Shown here: positions 51,535 through 59,603 of the stretch, in pieces
Layout: each line of letters starts with the position of its first letter
Position numbering within the stretch: the stretch's first letter is position 1
Assembly: GCA_963782605.1 (NCBI GenBank)
Contig: CAWAKK010000005.1
Location: forward strand, 310,001-374,000
Direction: 5' to 3'
DNA length: 64,000 nucleotides
Source: JBDTSW01 sp963782605
GTDB lineage: Bacteria > Actinomycetota > Thermoleophilia > Solirubrobacterales > 70-9
Program-made: the position numbers and the translations under genes
Notes under the pieces: generated by a model
Told to the model about the DNA's origin: nothing
The model's database searches: none
Seen by the model: only the letters and a program-made list of their open reading frames with translations

Positions 51535-51540
51535 ATCCTA
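51535..51540 (-). promoter_or_regulatory. -10-like TAGGAT, 6 nt before the cytochrome c gene
   Basis: Minus strand TAGGAT-N6-GTG, the same spacing as at other genes in the window. Suggests a leaderless mRNA. Confidence 0.45.
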
Positions 51541-51662
51541 TCTTTCCGTGCACCTGGCCCCGCTGTCGCGATCGTCCCTTTTGGGTAGGGTTGAGCCGAT
51601 CTGCACTAACCGCCGTCGCTGCGCCTGCGGCGGCCGACTGAAAGTCGAGGAGAGCGAGCGAA

Positions 51663-52082
51663 GTGGAAGTTCGCGACGGCATGTCCAGCGTGATCCTCAC
51701 CGTGGGCCCGGGCCACACCCTGCGGGAGGCGGCTCGCCGGATGAGCGAGAAGAGCGTGGGGGCGGCAGTGGTGATCGACGAGGAGCAGCCGGCCCCGGGG
51801 ATCGTCTCCGAGCGCGACATCTTGCTCTCGCTGGGCCGCGGCGAGGACCCCGACACCGAGCGCGTCGCCGCCCACATGAGTGGCTCGGTCATCTCGGCCG
51901 CGCCAGACTGGAGCCTCGAGCGAGCGGCGATGGAGATGTCCCGCCGGCACATCCGCCACCTCGTCGTCTTTGAGCAAGGAGAGCTCATCGGCATCCTGTC
52001 CATGCGCGACATCGTTCGCGTCTGGACCTCCGAGGGCGCCACCTCGGGGATGACGCCCCCCGGCTCCGAGGACGACGCCTGA
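51663..52082 (+). CDS. CBS-domain pair protein
   Basis: A 139-residue protein consisting of two CBS domains: VGPGHTLREAARRMSEKSVG with GIVSERDILLSLG, then APDWSLERAAMEMSRRHIRHLVV with GILSMRDIVR. Such a Bateman module binds adenosine nucleotides and reports energy state. A purine-rich AGGAGAGCGAGCGAAG precedes GTG 51663. It lies between the two oxidase gene groups, so an energy-sensing role there is possible but not shown. Confidence 0.85.
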   Translation: MEVRDGMSSVILTVGPGHTLREAARRMSEKSVGAAVVIDEEQPAPGIVSERDILLSLGRGEDPDTERVAAHMSGSVISAAPDWSLERAAMEMSRRHIRHLVVFEQGELIGILSMRDIVRVWTSEGATSGMTPPGSEDDA

Positions 52083-52092
52083 CGAACCTGAG

Positions 52093-52377
52093 CTAGGGCT
52101 GGTGTCGGCGGGACGCGGCGCGCATCGGCGTCGCCGGCAGAGTCGCGGTCGTCAGCTTCTGACGACGCGGCAGACGTCGCAGGTCGTCGCTCACCGAGGC
52201 GATCCAGCTGCGCAACGCCAGCAGGCCCAACGCCGCGCCGGCGGCCATCCACACCCAGCCGGCGAAGATCCCGACGAGCACACACGCGAGGCCAACCGCC
52301 ACGAACACCGGCAACCACGAGAACTCGGGCGCGTAGACGAGCTCGGTCGGATCGGGCGCCCTGCCGTTCTGAGCCAT
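52093..52377 (-). CDS. Small two-helix membrane protein (cytochrome oxidase subunit IV-like)
   Basis: A 94-residue protein with two membrane helices (about 20-38 and 40-57). YAPEFSWLPVFVAVGLACVLVG resembles the start of small actinobacterial oxidase subunits; the rest is a basic C-terminal tail. ATG 52377 overlaps the stop of the 36-residue ORF (TGATG). It ends the haem A/pseudo-oxidase operon. Confidence 0.6.
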   Translation of the reverse strand: MAQNGRAPDPTELVYAPEFSWLPVFVAVGLACVLVGIFAGWVWMAAGAALGLLALRSWIASVSDDLRRLPRRQKLTTATLPATPMRAASRRHQP

Positions 52378-52487
52378 CAGCCGATGTACAGGATCGCCCC
52401 AAAGAACACGAGCCCCAGCGTGCCCACGACGAGCGCCGCGGTTGCGAGCCCGGTCCGGAGGTTGCTGGTCGCTGCCCGTCGATCCAT
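52377..52487 (-). CDS. 36-residue single-helix membrane protein
   Basis: ATG 52487 gives MDRRAATSNLRTG, then a hydrophobic helix ending LVFFGAILYIG. It starts 15 nt after the ctaB stop and its own stop overlaps the next ATG as TGATG. Both points favour a real gene. Tiny single-helix subunits are known in haem-copper oxidases, so an accessory subunit is plausible. Confidence 0.6.
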   Translation of the reverse strand: MDRRAATSNLRTGLATAALVVGTLGLVFFGAILYIG

Positions 52488-52502
52488 GCCCGGCAGGTTC
52501 TA

Positions 52503-53432
52503 TCAGAGCGCTCTGTCGAGGGCCATCGCGCAGAACAGCAGGGCCAGATAGGCGAGCGATGAGAGGTAGAGACGCAGTGCCGCCCGGCGAGACGGGCGCA
52601 GCCAAAGCCGCGCCGCCAGCGCGATGAACGCCGTGCCGAGCACGAGCGCGCTGACCAGATACGCAACCCCGAAGAGGCCGGTCAGGTACGGCAGCACCGT
52701 GAACACCACGAGGACCACGCTGTAGGCGAGGATCTGCCGCCGCGTCACCTCGTCACCCCTCACGACCGGGAGCATCGGCACGCCGGTCCGCGCGTAGTCG
52801 TCCTTGATCAAGAGCGCCAGAGCCCAGAAGTGCGGTGGGGTCCAGAGGAAGACGATCGCGAACGGATACAGGGCATCAAGGGCGAGCGACCCCGTCGCCG
52901 CCGCCCAGCCCACCAGTGGCGGCATCGCCCCAGCGGCGCCGCCGATCACGATGTTCTGCGGGGTGAGCGGCTTCAACCACAACGTGTAGACGAACACGTA
53001 GCCGAGAAGGCCGCCGAGGGCCAGCGCCGCCGACAGCGCGTTCACGGTGATCGCGAGCTGCACCGTGGCCAGCGCCCCCAGGACGATCCCGAAGACGAGC
53101 CCATGCCACGGCTCGATCCGACCGGAGACCAGTGGACGGGCCCGGGTGCGCGCCATGCGGGCATCCCGCTCGCGATCCAGGTAGTGGTTGATCGCGCCCG
53201 CGCCACCCGCCGCCAAATAGCCGCCCAGCATCGTCCACAGCACCGTGGCGAGCCCGGGGCCGGAGGGCTCGGCGACGAACATGGTCGCCACCGTTGTGAC
53301 CAAGAGCAGCGAGATGATCCGCGGCTTGGTCAGGGAGATGTAATCGCGAAGAGTCGCGAGCGTTGTGTCCGTGCGCTCGGAATGCGGCGGCTGCAGCTCG
53401 ACCGGATGGGACGTTGTGGTGGCGCTCTCCAT
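52503..53432 (-). CDS. ctaB: Haem o synthase (protohaem IX farnesyltransferase)
   Basis: A 309-residue UbiA-family prenyltransferase with eight or nine helices. The prenyl-diphosphate sites are NHYLDRERDARMARTRARPL (early, with the N/DxxD pattern) and LLIKDDYARTGVPMLPVV (later). It converts haem b to haem o, the step before ctaA. It starts 11 nt after the ctaA stop. Confidence 0.95.
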   Translation of the reverse strand: MESATTTSHPVELQPPHSERTDTTLATLRDYISLTKPRIISLLLVTTVATMFVAEPSGPGLATVLWTMLGGYLAAGGAGAINHYLDRERDARMARTRARPLVSGRIEPWHGLVFGIVLGALATVQLAITVNALSAALALGGLLGYVFVYTLWLKPLTPQNIVIGGAAGAMPPLVGWAAATGSLALDALYPFAIVFLWTPPHFWALALLIKDDYARTGVPMLPVVRGDEVTRRQILAYSVVLVVFTVLPYLTGLFGVAYLVSALVLGTAFIALAARLWLRPSRRAALRLYLSSLAYLALLFCAMALDRAL

Positions 53433-53442
53433 GCCAGACCCC

Positions 53443-54450
53443 CTAGGCCGCCGCCGGGCTGGTCGCGTCGGCTCTCGTCACGGCTCGGCCCACGGACTCC
53501 GAGGCCGGCAGCATCGAGGTGGCCGCCACCACCACGGTGCTCCACAGGAAGGTCCCGAGCATCAGGTGGGCGGCGATCAACCCGGCGTGCTCTCCCAGCC
53601 AGACGTTTGCTGCTCCCAGTGCGATCTGACCCACGAGGAGCACCGAGGCAAGCCAGAACGCGGGGTGGCGCACGCCCTGGCGCAGCGCCACCGCCGTCAT
53701 CGCCAGCACGGCGACGGCGGCCAGGTACATGAACCCGCGGTGCGTGAGCTGGATGTCGACGAGCCGGCCCTCACCGAACGGCATGAATCGGTCAAGGCAC
53801 CCCGGGAACTGCTCCCCACAGGCTGTATGCGCGCCCAGGACCGGCTCGGTCGGCTTGCCCTCGCCCTCCGTGCCCGCCACGAGACCGCCGGCCACGATCG
53901 TCGCGAGCACGAGCACCGACGCGGTCACGGCCAGCATCCGCAATGCCCGCGAGCCGTCAACCGGAGCCGCCTCGGGGCTCGCGACGCGTCGGAGCGCGAT
54001 CAAGAGCCCAAGGAGCAGCATCGCCAGGCCGAGGTGGGCGGCAACCAGATACTCGTGTAGGCCCTCCTCGACGGTGAGCCCGCCCAAGCCCGCCTGCGCG
54101 AGCACCAGGATGGCCGCTGCGACCGAGCCGCGCACGATCCGCCGGTGGGAGCGCAGCTGCCGCCAGGCGACCCAGACCATCCCCAGGATGAGGACGGCAA
54201 CGACCGTGGCCGCGATCCGGTGGGAGAACTCGATGATCGACTCCGAGGAGGAGGCGGGCACGACCCCGCCCTCGCACAACGGCCATCCCTGCGTGCCGCT
54301 TCCGGCGGCCCCGCAGCCGAGCCCTGAGTCCGAAACGCGAACGATCCCGCCGATCAGGATCAAGACGAAGGTGGCGACTATCGTCGCGCCTGTCAGCCGG
54401 CGAAAGCGGGACAGGCTGTCCGCATCGCCACGAGGGGCGGCTGGGCTCAT
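53443..54450 (-). CDS. ctaA: Haem A synthase
   Basis: A 335-residue eight-helix enzyme that oxidises haem o to haem a. RVSDSGLGCGAAGSGTQGWP is the typical first loop, EFSHRIAATVV and HEYLVAAHLGLAM carry conserved haem-binding histidines, and the later LTHRGFMYLAA and IAAHLMLG repeat the pattern. A cysteine pair (CGEQFPGC) is present. ATG 54450 is the family start; TATCCT lies 7 nt upstream. Its gene begins 6 nt after the pseudo-oxidase subunit I stop. Confidence 0.95.
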   Translation of the reverse strand: MSPAAPRGDADSLSRFRRLTGATIVATFVLILIGGIVRVSDSGLGCGAAGSGTQGWPLCEGGVVPASSSESIIEFSHRIAATVVAVLILGMVWVAWRQLRSHRRIVRGSVAAAILVLAQAGLGGLTVEEGLHEYLVAAHLGLAMLLLGLLIALRRVASPEAAPVDGSRALRMLAVTASVLVLATIVAGGLVAGTEGEGKPTEPVLGAHTACGEQFPGCLDRFMPFGEGRLVDIQLTHRGFMYLAAVAVLAMTAVALRQGVRHPAFWLASVLLVGQIALGAANVWLGEHAGLIAAHLMLGTFLWSTVVVAATSMLPASESVGRAVTRADATSPAAA

Positions 54451-54455
54451 GCGAC

Positions 54456-56138
54456 TCAGGATAGGGGGACGCTGTCGCCGTCCGAGCCGCGTCTGACGGC
54501 CTCGCGGATGTCCAGCAGAGGCTCCCCGCTTCGCACGTCGGGAACCGCGTCGAAGTTGTGCGCCGGGGGTGGTGAGAGGGCGAACCACTCGAGCGTTGTG
54601 CCACCCCATGGGTCATGCCCGGCGATCTGCCCGTTGCGATAGCCGTGCGCGAGGCTGCCGAGCGCGAGGAAGGCGCTGAGGACGAAGACGAATCCGCCCA
54701 ATGACGCGATCAGGTTGAGCGTGGAGAGCCCGGAATCGGCCGGGTAGGTATAGACGTCGACCGGCTGGCCCTCCAGCCCCGCGAAGAACATCGCGATGAC
54801 GTAGATATGAAGGCCCGCCAGCATCCCGATCAGTGCAACCGTGGAGAGGCCCTCCCCAAGGGTACGGCCGGAGACCTTGGGCAGCCAGTAGTGAAGGGCG
54901 GCCATCCCGCCGAAGACAGCGCCGCCCACCAGCACCCAGATGGTGTCGCCCTGGGAGATCGGCGTAAACGCGGTGAACCAGCCCACGGGGATCACGGAGT
55001 GCGCGAGCTCGCCGGCGAGCCCAAACGCCATCGTGGAGATCGAAGCGGCCGCGTAGAGCAGCGACGCGCTCATGCGAACCGCGCCCTTCCACAGCGTCGC
55101 AATCCAGACGAAGAGCAGCGTTCCCACCGGGACGGTTACCGCGAGCGCCACGACCATCGTGCCCACCAGCCATCCCTTCGGGATCGGCGCCGTGTACATG
55201 CTCTGCATCCACGCGAGCGGGACGAGGACGCCGATCGCGACGAGCGACATCACCACCGCGCGGTGGCTGAAGATGGGCTTGCGCGTCATCGTCGGCAGGA
55301 TCTCGGAGATCGCGCCGGCGGCGAACAGCACCACGATCGCGTAGACGGCCGCCATATAGAAGAAGACCAGGTGCTCATAGAGCAGCGGCGCGCCTCCCTC
55401 GCCAGCGTCGTAGAAGACGCCGTCGAACTGGCGGTCGACCGTGAGCATGGCGAGCGCGGCCAGCATCACGGGGCCGGCGAAGACCAACAGGTAGCCGATC
55501 ACGGTGGCCGCCCACGCGAACAGCGGCATCCGCCGCCAGGCCATGCCGGGCGCACGCATGTTGCGAAGCGTCACGATCAGGTTGATCGCGAAGAGCACGA
55601 ACCCGGCGGTGGCGAGGCCAACCCCCATGATCCAGTTGTCGACACCGCGGGCCGGGCTGAACAGCGTGTCGGAGAGGGGCGCGAAGCCAAGAATGCCCGC
55701 CTCGCCGGGCGTGTAGAGAAAGCTGGTGTAGAGGACCACGCCGCCGGCTATGAACAGCCACGCGGAAAGCAGATTGAGGCGCGGGAAGGCGACCGTGCGA
55801 GCGCCGATCTGCAGCGGCACGATGTAGCCGATCACACCCAGCGCAAGCGGCACGCAGAAGAGCACCGCGAACGTCACCCCCGACGCCGACATCAGGCGGT
55901 AGAAGGTCTCCGACGACATCAGCGTCGAATCGGGGATGAAGAGCTGCACCCGCATGAGGAAGAACTGAGTCAGCGCGATCACGAGGAACGAGAGCGCGCC
56001 GCCGATGTAAAGGAGCGCCACCGACTTGTGATCGGTGCTCGTCGCACGCTCGATCCACGCGGGCCGCCGCTTGCCAAGGGCTTCACGGGTGACCAGCTCG
56101 GGGCGGCGGGTATCAGTGTCGACGGGGGGCGGGCTCAT
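54456..56138 (-). CDS. Haem-copper oxidase subunit I homologue lacking all metal ligands
   Basis: A 560-residue, full-length CoxI homologue. It keeps STDHK (34-38), the PLQIGARTVAFPRLNLLSAW loop, TRKPIFSH, WLPKVSGRTLGE and the C-terminal PWGGTTLEWFALSPPPAHNF. Yet all cofactor residues differ: haem a His is S86, CuB His A263, the linked Tyr A267, the CuB HH pair Q312-S313, and no His occurs in the DTIWVLVGG segment where haem a3 and a ligands belong. Helices remain uninterrupted, so it is not a random pseudogene. It overlaps its subunit II partner by 4 bp and leads into ctaA-ctaB. Catalysis seems impossible; a scaffold or assembly role is likely. Confidence 0.9.
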   Translation of the reverse strand: MSPPPVDTDTRRPELVTREALGKRRPAWIERATSTDHKSVALLYIGGALSFLVIALTQFFLMRVQLFIPDSTLMSSETFYRLMSASGVTFAVLFCVPLALGVIGYIVPLQIGARTVAFPRLNLLSAWLFIAGGVVLYTSFLYTPGEAGILGFAPLSDTLFSPARGVDNWIMGVGLATAGFVLFAINLIVTLRNMRAPGMAWRRMPLFAWAATVIGYLLVFAGPVMLAALAMLTVDRQFDGVFYDAGEGGAPLLYEHLVFFYMAAVYAIVVLFAAGAISEILPTMTRKPIFSHRAVVMSLVAIGVLVPLAWMQSMYTAPIPKGWLVGTMVVALAVTVPVGTLLFVWIATLWKGAVRMSASLLYAAASISTMAFGLAGELAHSVIPVGWFTAFTPISQGDTIWVLVGGAVFGGMAALHYWLPKVSGRTLGEGLSTVALIGMLAGLHIYVIAMFFAGLEGQPVDVYTYPADSGLSTLNLIASLGGFVFVLSAFLALGSLAHGYRNGQIAGHDPWGGTTLEWFALSPPPAHNFDAVPDVRSGEPLLDIREAVRRGSDGDSVPLS

Positions 56139-57169
56139 GGCGTCGTCTCCTGGGCTGGCTCGCCTTCGGAGGCGGCCACGGCCTCCGCGTCCTCCTCCGC
56201 GACCCCGGTCTCGGCGGTGGCCGCTGCCTGCGCTGCGCTCGCGGCTGCCTCCTCGACCGCGGCCTGTGCGGCCGTGAGCTCTTCGACCAGTCCCTCCACG
56301 TATGCCTCGTACTCCTCGGGCGAGACGACGCGCACCTGCGACCTCATCGACGGGAACCCGGGCCCGTCGAACACGGTTCCCTGACCGCTGAAAGTGCCCT
56401 CCTCGTCGGCCTTGAACCAGGTTTGGCCCACGGTTCCCGGCACCGCCTGGATCTGGCCGCCGAGCGCCGGCACCCGCCAGGAGTGGATGACGTCCGTCGA
56501 GTCGACGTTCAAGACGACGGCTGTGTCGACGGGGACGACAAGCTCCCCGTAGGAGAAGATGCGCTGCGCGTCGGTGCCGCCCGGATACTCGAAGCGCCAC
56601 AGCCACTGCTGCGCGATTGCCGAGATCTCGAGTGGCGCACCCTCCGGAGGAACGGACAACTCAAACTCCCCCTCGGTACCGCCCGGTGGAAGCTGGTTAA
56701 GCGTTGCTTCCTCAGCCGCTTCCTGGGCGGCCGCCGAAACTCCCTCCACGCTGACCTGAGCTGTTCGGCTCGCCGCCGCCGTAAGCCCGTCCGGGCCACT
56801 CTCCTCCACCTCGACCGTCCGCTCGGTCATCACGATCCCGAAGACGAGGATGACGAGCGCGAAGCCGCCGAGCCCGGCCGCGATGCGAGTGAGCACGCCG
56901 CGCCCGGCGGTGATTCTGGCGGCGGTGTGACCACGACGCTCGCGGAAGCGCAGCAACGCCGCGATCAGGGCACCGTTGATAACCACGACGAGAACGACGA
57001 GAACGACGAACATGACCCAGTACGAGGTGGCGATGTCCGCGGCGTTCGGAGAATGCGGGGTCTCCGGCCCCAGTCGCAGCGCGTTGGCGGGCGCGGCCAG
57101 GACGGCGGACGCCGCGGCGGCAAGCGCCACTGAGCGGCTCGCTATTCGGCGGGCGGTTCGGGGTGCCAA
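56135..57169 (-). CDS. Oxidase subunit II homologue with lost CuA ligands
   Basis: A 344-residue subunit II homologue: signal peptide (about 10-30), two membrane helices (about 48-73 and 95-115), and a cupredoxin domain with QQWLWRFEYPGG and DVIHSWRVP. H229 and M275 of the CuA site remain, but SGQGTVFDGPGFPSM (261-275) replaces the two Cys, the Glu and the His (G264, D268, V266, F272). A long Ala/Glu-rich coiled tail follows (about 290-344). It therefore should not bind CuA. TTG 57169 follows a TAGAAT (57184-57179, minus strand) by 9 nt. First gene of the six-gene operon. Confidence 0.9.
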   Translation of the reverse strand: MAPRTARRIASRSVALAAAASAVLAAPANALRLGPETPHSPNAADIATSYWVMFVVLVVLVVVINGALIAALLRFRERRGHTAARITAGRGVLTRIAAGLGGFALVILVFGIVMTERTVEVEESGPDGLTAAASRTAQVSVEGVSAAAQEAAEEATLNQLPPGGTEGEFELSVPPEGAPLEISAIAQQWLWRFEYPGGTDAQRIFSYGELVVPVDTAVVLNVDSTDVIHSWRVPALGGQIQAVPGTVGQTWFKADEEGTFSGQGTVFDGPGFPSMRSQVRVVSPEEYEAYVEGLVEELTAAQAAVEEAAASAAQAAATAETGVAEEDAEAVAASEGEPAQETTP

Positions 57170-57229
57170 GGCGCGAGCATTCTATGCGGCCGCGATGAGC
57201 CCCTGCGCCTGTGGTTGCGATCGCGCTCA

Positions 57230-57235
57230 TATACT
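57230..57235 (+). promoter_or_regulatory. -10-like TATACT, 6 nt before the PAP2 gene
   Basis: TATACT-N6-TTG, so the TTG at 57242 would be at or next to the transcript 5' end. This spacing decided the start I chose. Confidence 0.5.
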
Positions 57236-57241
57236 CGCCAC

Positions 57242-58231
57242 TTGAGCCGGCGCCCGTCCCATCCCGCCGCCCGCCTCGCCGTGCGCTCCGCCGCAATCGC
57301 GGCCCTTGCGGCCGCGATCGTCGTGCCCTTGATGCGGCGCCGGTGGGGAGTTCCCGCGCCGGTCACGGTGGCCGTCGCCGTTGGTGGGCCGCTCTCGCTC
57401 ACCGTTCTGCGACCGCGCTCCAAAGGCCGTGATGTGGCCCTGTTCGTCATGCAGATGTGGGGCTTCGCGATCGCGCACGAGCTGCCCTACGACGATCCCG
57501 AGGCGTTGCGTCGTCGCCTTCGCGTCCACTATCCGATCGTGCTCGACCGCAAGCTCGGGGCTGGGGAGCTGCCCACCGCACGCCTCCAGCGCGCGCTCTC
57601 GCGTCCGGGCGAGGCGACGACGCTCGACCGCGCGCTCTCGGTGGCGCATTGGGCCTGGTTCTTCCAGCCGCATGCGGCCCTGCTCTGGGTCCTGGTTCGC
57701 CACCCGGAGCGCTTTCCCCGAGCGGCGAGGCAGATGGCGGTGACTTACGACGTCGGTTGCGCGATCTACTTCCTGGTCCCCACCGCGCCACCCTGGTGGG
57801 CGGCCCAAGAGGGCTATGTGGAGTCTTCGCTCGAGCGTGTGCGAACGCAGGTGGCCGAACGCGATCTGCCGCCGGCGGTCCGCAGGATCATGGTCGACGT
57901 CGGCGAGCAGGTCTGGGGGCGGGCGTGGACCCGCCTCTACGACTCGCTCGGCGGCAACCCGTGGGCGGCGATGCCATCGCTTCACTTCGCCACCTCACTG
58001 ATGGCGGCGCTGCACCTCGCCGAGACGGGTCGGGTCCCTGGGGCGATCGGCTGGGCCTACGCCATCACGCTCGCCTTCGCCCTCGTCTACCTCGGCGAGC
58101 ACTATGTGACCGACCTGGTGGCGGGCGCCGCCATGGTGGGGGTGGTCCGCCGCGCCGAGCCGCTGGCCGAGCCGGCGGTGACGTCCGTGAACCGAGCCCT
58201 GCAGCGATTCGAGCGTCTGGCAGGCGCCTGA
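57242..58231 (+). CDS. PAP2 superfamily membrane phosphatase/transferase
   Basis: A 329-residue membrane protein. The C-terminal half has the PAP2 motifs in altered form: AMPSLHFATSLM (PSxH) and YLGEHYVTDLVAGAA (HxxxD). The GGNPWAAMPSLH context fits the inositol-phosphorylceramide synthase or aureobasidin-type branch, which moves phospho-head groups on lipids. Several helices flank it. Start TTG 57242 fits a leaderless mRNA; TTG 57215 is an alternative. Divergent from the pseudo-oxidase operon. Confidence 0.85.
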   Translation: MSRRPSHPAARLAVRSAAIAALAAAIVVPLMRRRWGVPAPVTVAVAVGGPLSLTVLRPRSKGRDVALFVMQMWGFAIAHELPYDDPEALRRRLRVHYPIVLDRKLGAGELPTARLQRALSRPGEATTLDRALSVAHWAWFFQPHAALLWVLVRHPERFPRAARQMAVTYDVGCAIYFLVPTAPPWWAAQEGYVESSLERVRTQVAERDLPPAVRRIMVDVGEQVWGRAWTRLYDSLGGNPWAAMPSLHFATSLMAALHLAETGRVPGAIGWAYAITLAFALVYLGEHYVTDLVAGAAMVGVVRRAEPLAEPAVTSVNRALQRFERLAGA

Positions 58232-58268
58232 AGCCACCATCTCGGCAGGCTGCGAGGATAGGGCGCTG

Positions 58269-59513
58269 ATGGCCGGTTCCGGCGCAGAGCCTCCGCAGGA
58301 ACGGGGACCGATCACGGGGTCTCAGGTCGAGGGCCCCGGTGACGCGGAGAACGACGACGTAGACGAGGCGGAGCCCTCGTTCTTCACCGACCCCAAGCGG
58401 CTGGTGCAGACGGGCGTCGTCGTCTTGCTCGTGATCGCGGCGATCTATCTGCTGCTTCCGAGCATCGTCGGGCTGGACACGGCGTTTCGCAAGCTGAAGC
58501 GGGCCGACGAGATCTGGATCGCGGTTGCGCTCGCCTTCAACGTGCTCGCCTTCGCGTCGTACGTGGCGCTGTTTCGCGGCGTCATCGTCGACGCTGCCCT
58601 GCACCTGACCTGGGGCGAGTCCTACCAGATCACGATGGCCGGATTGGCGGCGACGCGCCTCTTCTCCGCGGGTGGGGCGGGGGGCATCGTCCTCACCTAC
58701 TGGGCGCTTCGAAAGGCCGGCATGCCGCGGCGCCAGAGCGCTTGCCGCATGGTCGCCTTCCTCGTTCTCCTCTACGCCGTCTACATGCTCGCGCTGGTCA
58801 TCGACGGCGTCTTGCTGCGAACGGACGTCTTCAACGGCTACAGCCCGGTCGGGCTCACGATCGTCCCGGCGGCCCTCGCTGGGCTCGTGATCGTCATCTT
58901 CCTGGCGATCGCGCTGGTTCCCCAGGACTTCGATCGCCGTATCGAAGCCCACAGGGGTGACAGGCGTCTCGGCGGGCTCATGACCCGCCTCGCGACCGTG
59001 CCGGCAACGCTGGCGCGTGGCACGAGGACGGCGATTGCATTCGTCCGAAACCCCTCGCGCGGTGGCCTCGCTATCGCCGGGGCGATTGGCTTTTGGGCCG
59101 CGAACATCGGGATCCTGTGGGCCGGCTTCCACGCCTTCGACGTGCAGGTGCCGCTGGGTGTCGTGGTGCAGGGGTTCTTCATCGGCATGGTCGCCAACCT
59201 GATCCCGTTCGTGCCGGGGGGCGTGGGCGCTGTCGACGCGGGGATGATCGGCACCTTCGTTCTCTTCGACGTCCCCGCAGGGGAGGTCTTCGCGGCGGTT
59301 CTCGTCTACCGCCTGATCGCCTTCTGGCTGCCGATCCCGCCTGGAATCGTGGCATTCCTGCAGCTCCGCCGCACGACCGCCCGCTGGGACGCGGAGCGGG
59401 GGAGGGCGGCCGTTGGGACCGATGCGGCCGAATCGCTTCCGGGCCCCACGCCGGCGCCCACCACCGAGACGGGAGCCGGGACGGCCTCGGGCGTCCAATA
59501 CTTCAGAAAGTAA
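58269..59513 (+). CDS. YbhN/UPF0104 family membrane protein (LPG synthase-like flippase domain)
   Basis: A 414-residue protein with seven or eight helices and the UPF0104 signatures: RLFSAGGAGGIVLTYWALRKAG near residue 130 and NLIPFVPGGVGAVDAGMIG near residue 310, followed by YRLIAFWLPIPPG. These resemble the flippase part of lysylphosphatidylglycerol synthase (MprF) without the synthase part. It likely moves or protects membrane lipids. A charged N-terminus (about 1-40) lies in the cytosol. Its tail is polar and low-complexity. Confidence 0.85.
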   Translation: MAGSGAEPPQERGPITGSQVEGPGDAENDDVDEAEPSFFTDPKRLVQTGVVVLLVIAAIYLLLPSIVGLDTAFRKLKRADEIWIAVALAFNVLAFASYVALFRGVIVDAALHLTWGESYQITMAGLAATRLFSAGGAGGIVLTYWALRKAGMPRRQSACRMVAFLVLLYAVYMLALVIDGVLLRTDVFNGYSPVGLTIVPAALAGLVIVIFLAIALVPQDFDRRIEAHRGDRRLGGLMTRLATVPATLARGTRTAIAFVRNPSRGGLAIAGAIGFWAANIGILWAGFHAFDVQVPLGVVVQGFFIGMVANLIPFVPGGVGAVDAGMIGTFVLFDVPAGEVFAAVLVYRLIAFWLPIPPGIVAFLQLRRTTARWDAERGRAAVGTDAAESLPGPTPAPTTETGAGTASGVQYFRK

Positions 59514-59603
59514 AGTATCATGGGGTACGCGGCGTAGCGTCGCCGCGGTTCGGCAGACTGATGGTTGAGGCAGTCAAATCGTGAAGCCGAGGAGCCACAA
59601 GAC

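Noticed and set aside
54807..56384. A 525-codon plus-strand frame opposite the pseudo-oxidase genes.
   Set aside because: Composition (Arg/His/Glu/Asp-rich, no domains) is typical of antisense shadows. The minus strand has membrane helices and family signatures.
54456..57169. Explaining the pseudo-oxidase as an ordinary oxidase damaged by frameshifts or sequence errors.
   Set aside because: The frames are uninterrupted over 560 and 344 codons, helices align without gaps in the ligand regions of helices II, VI and VII, and replacements are substitutions, not shifts.
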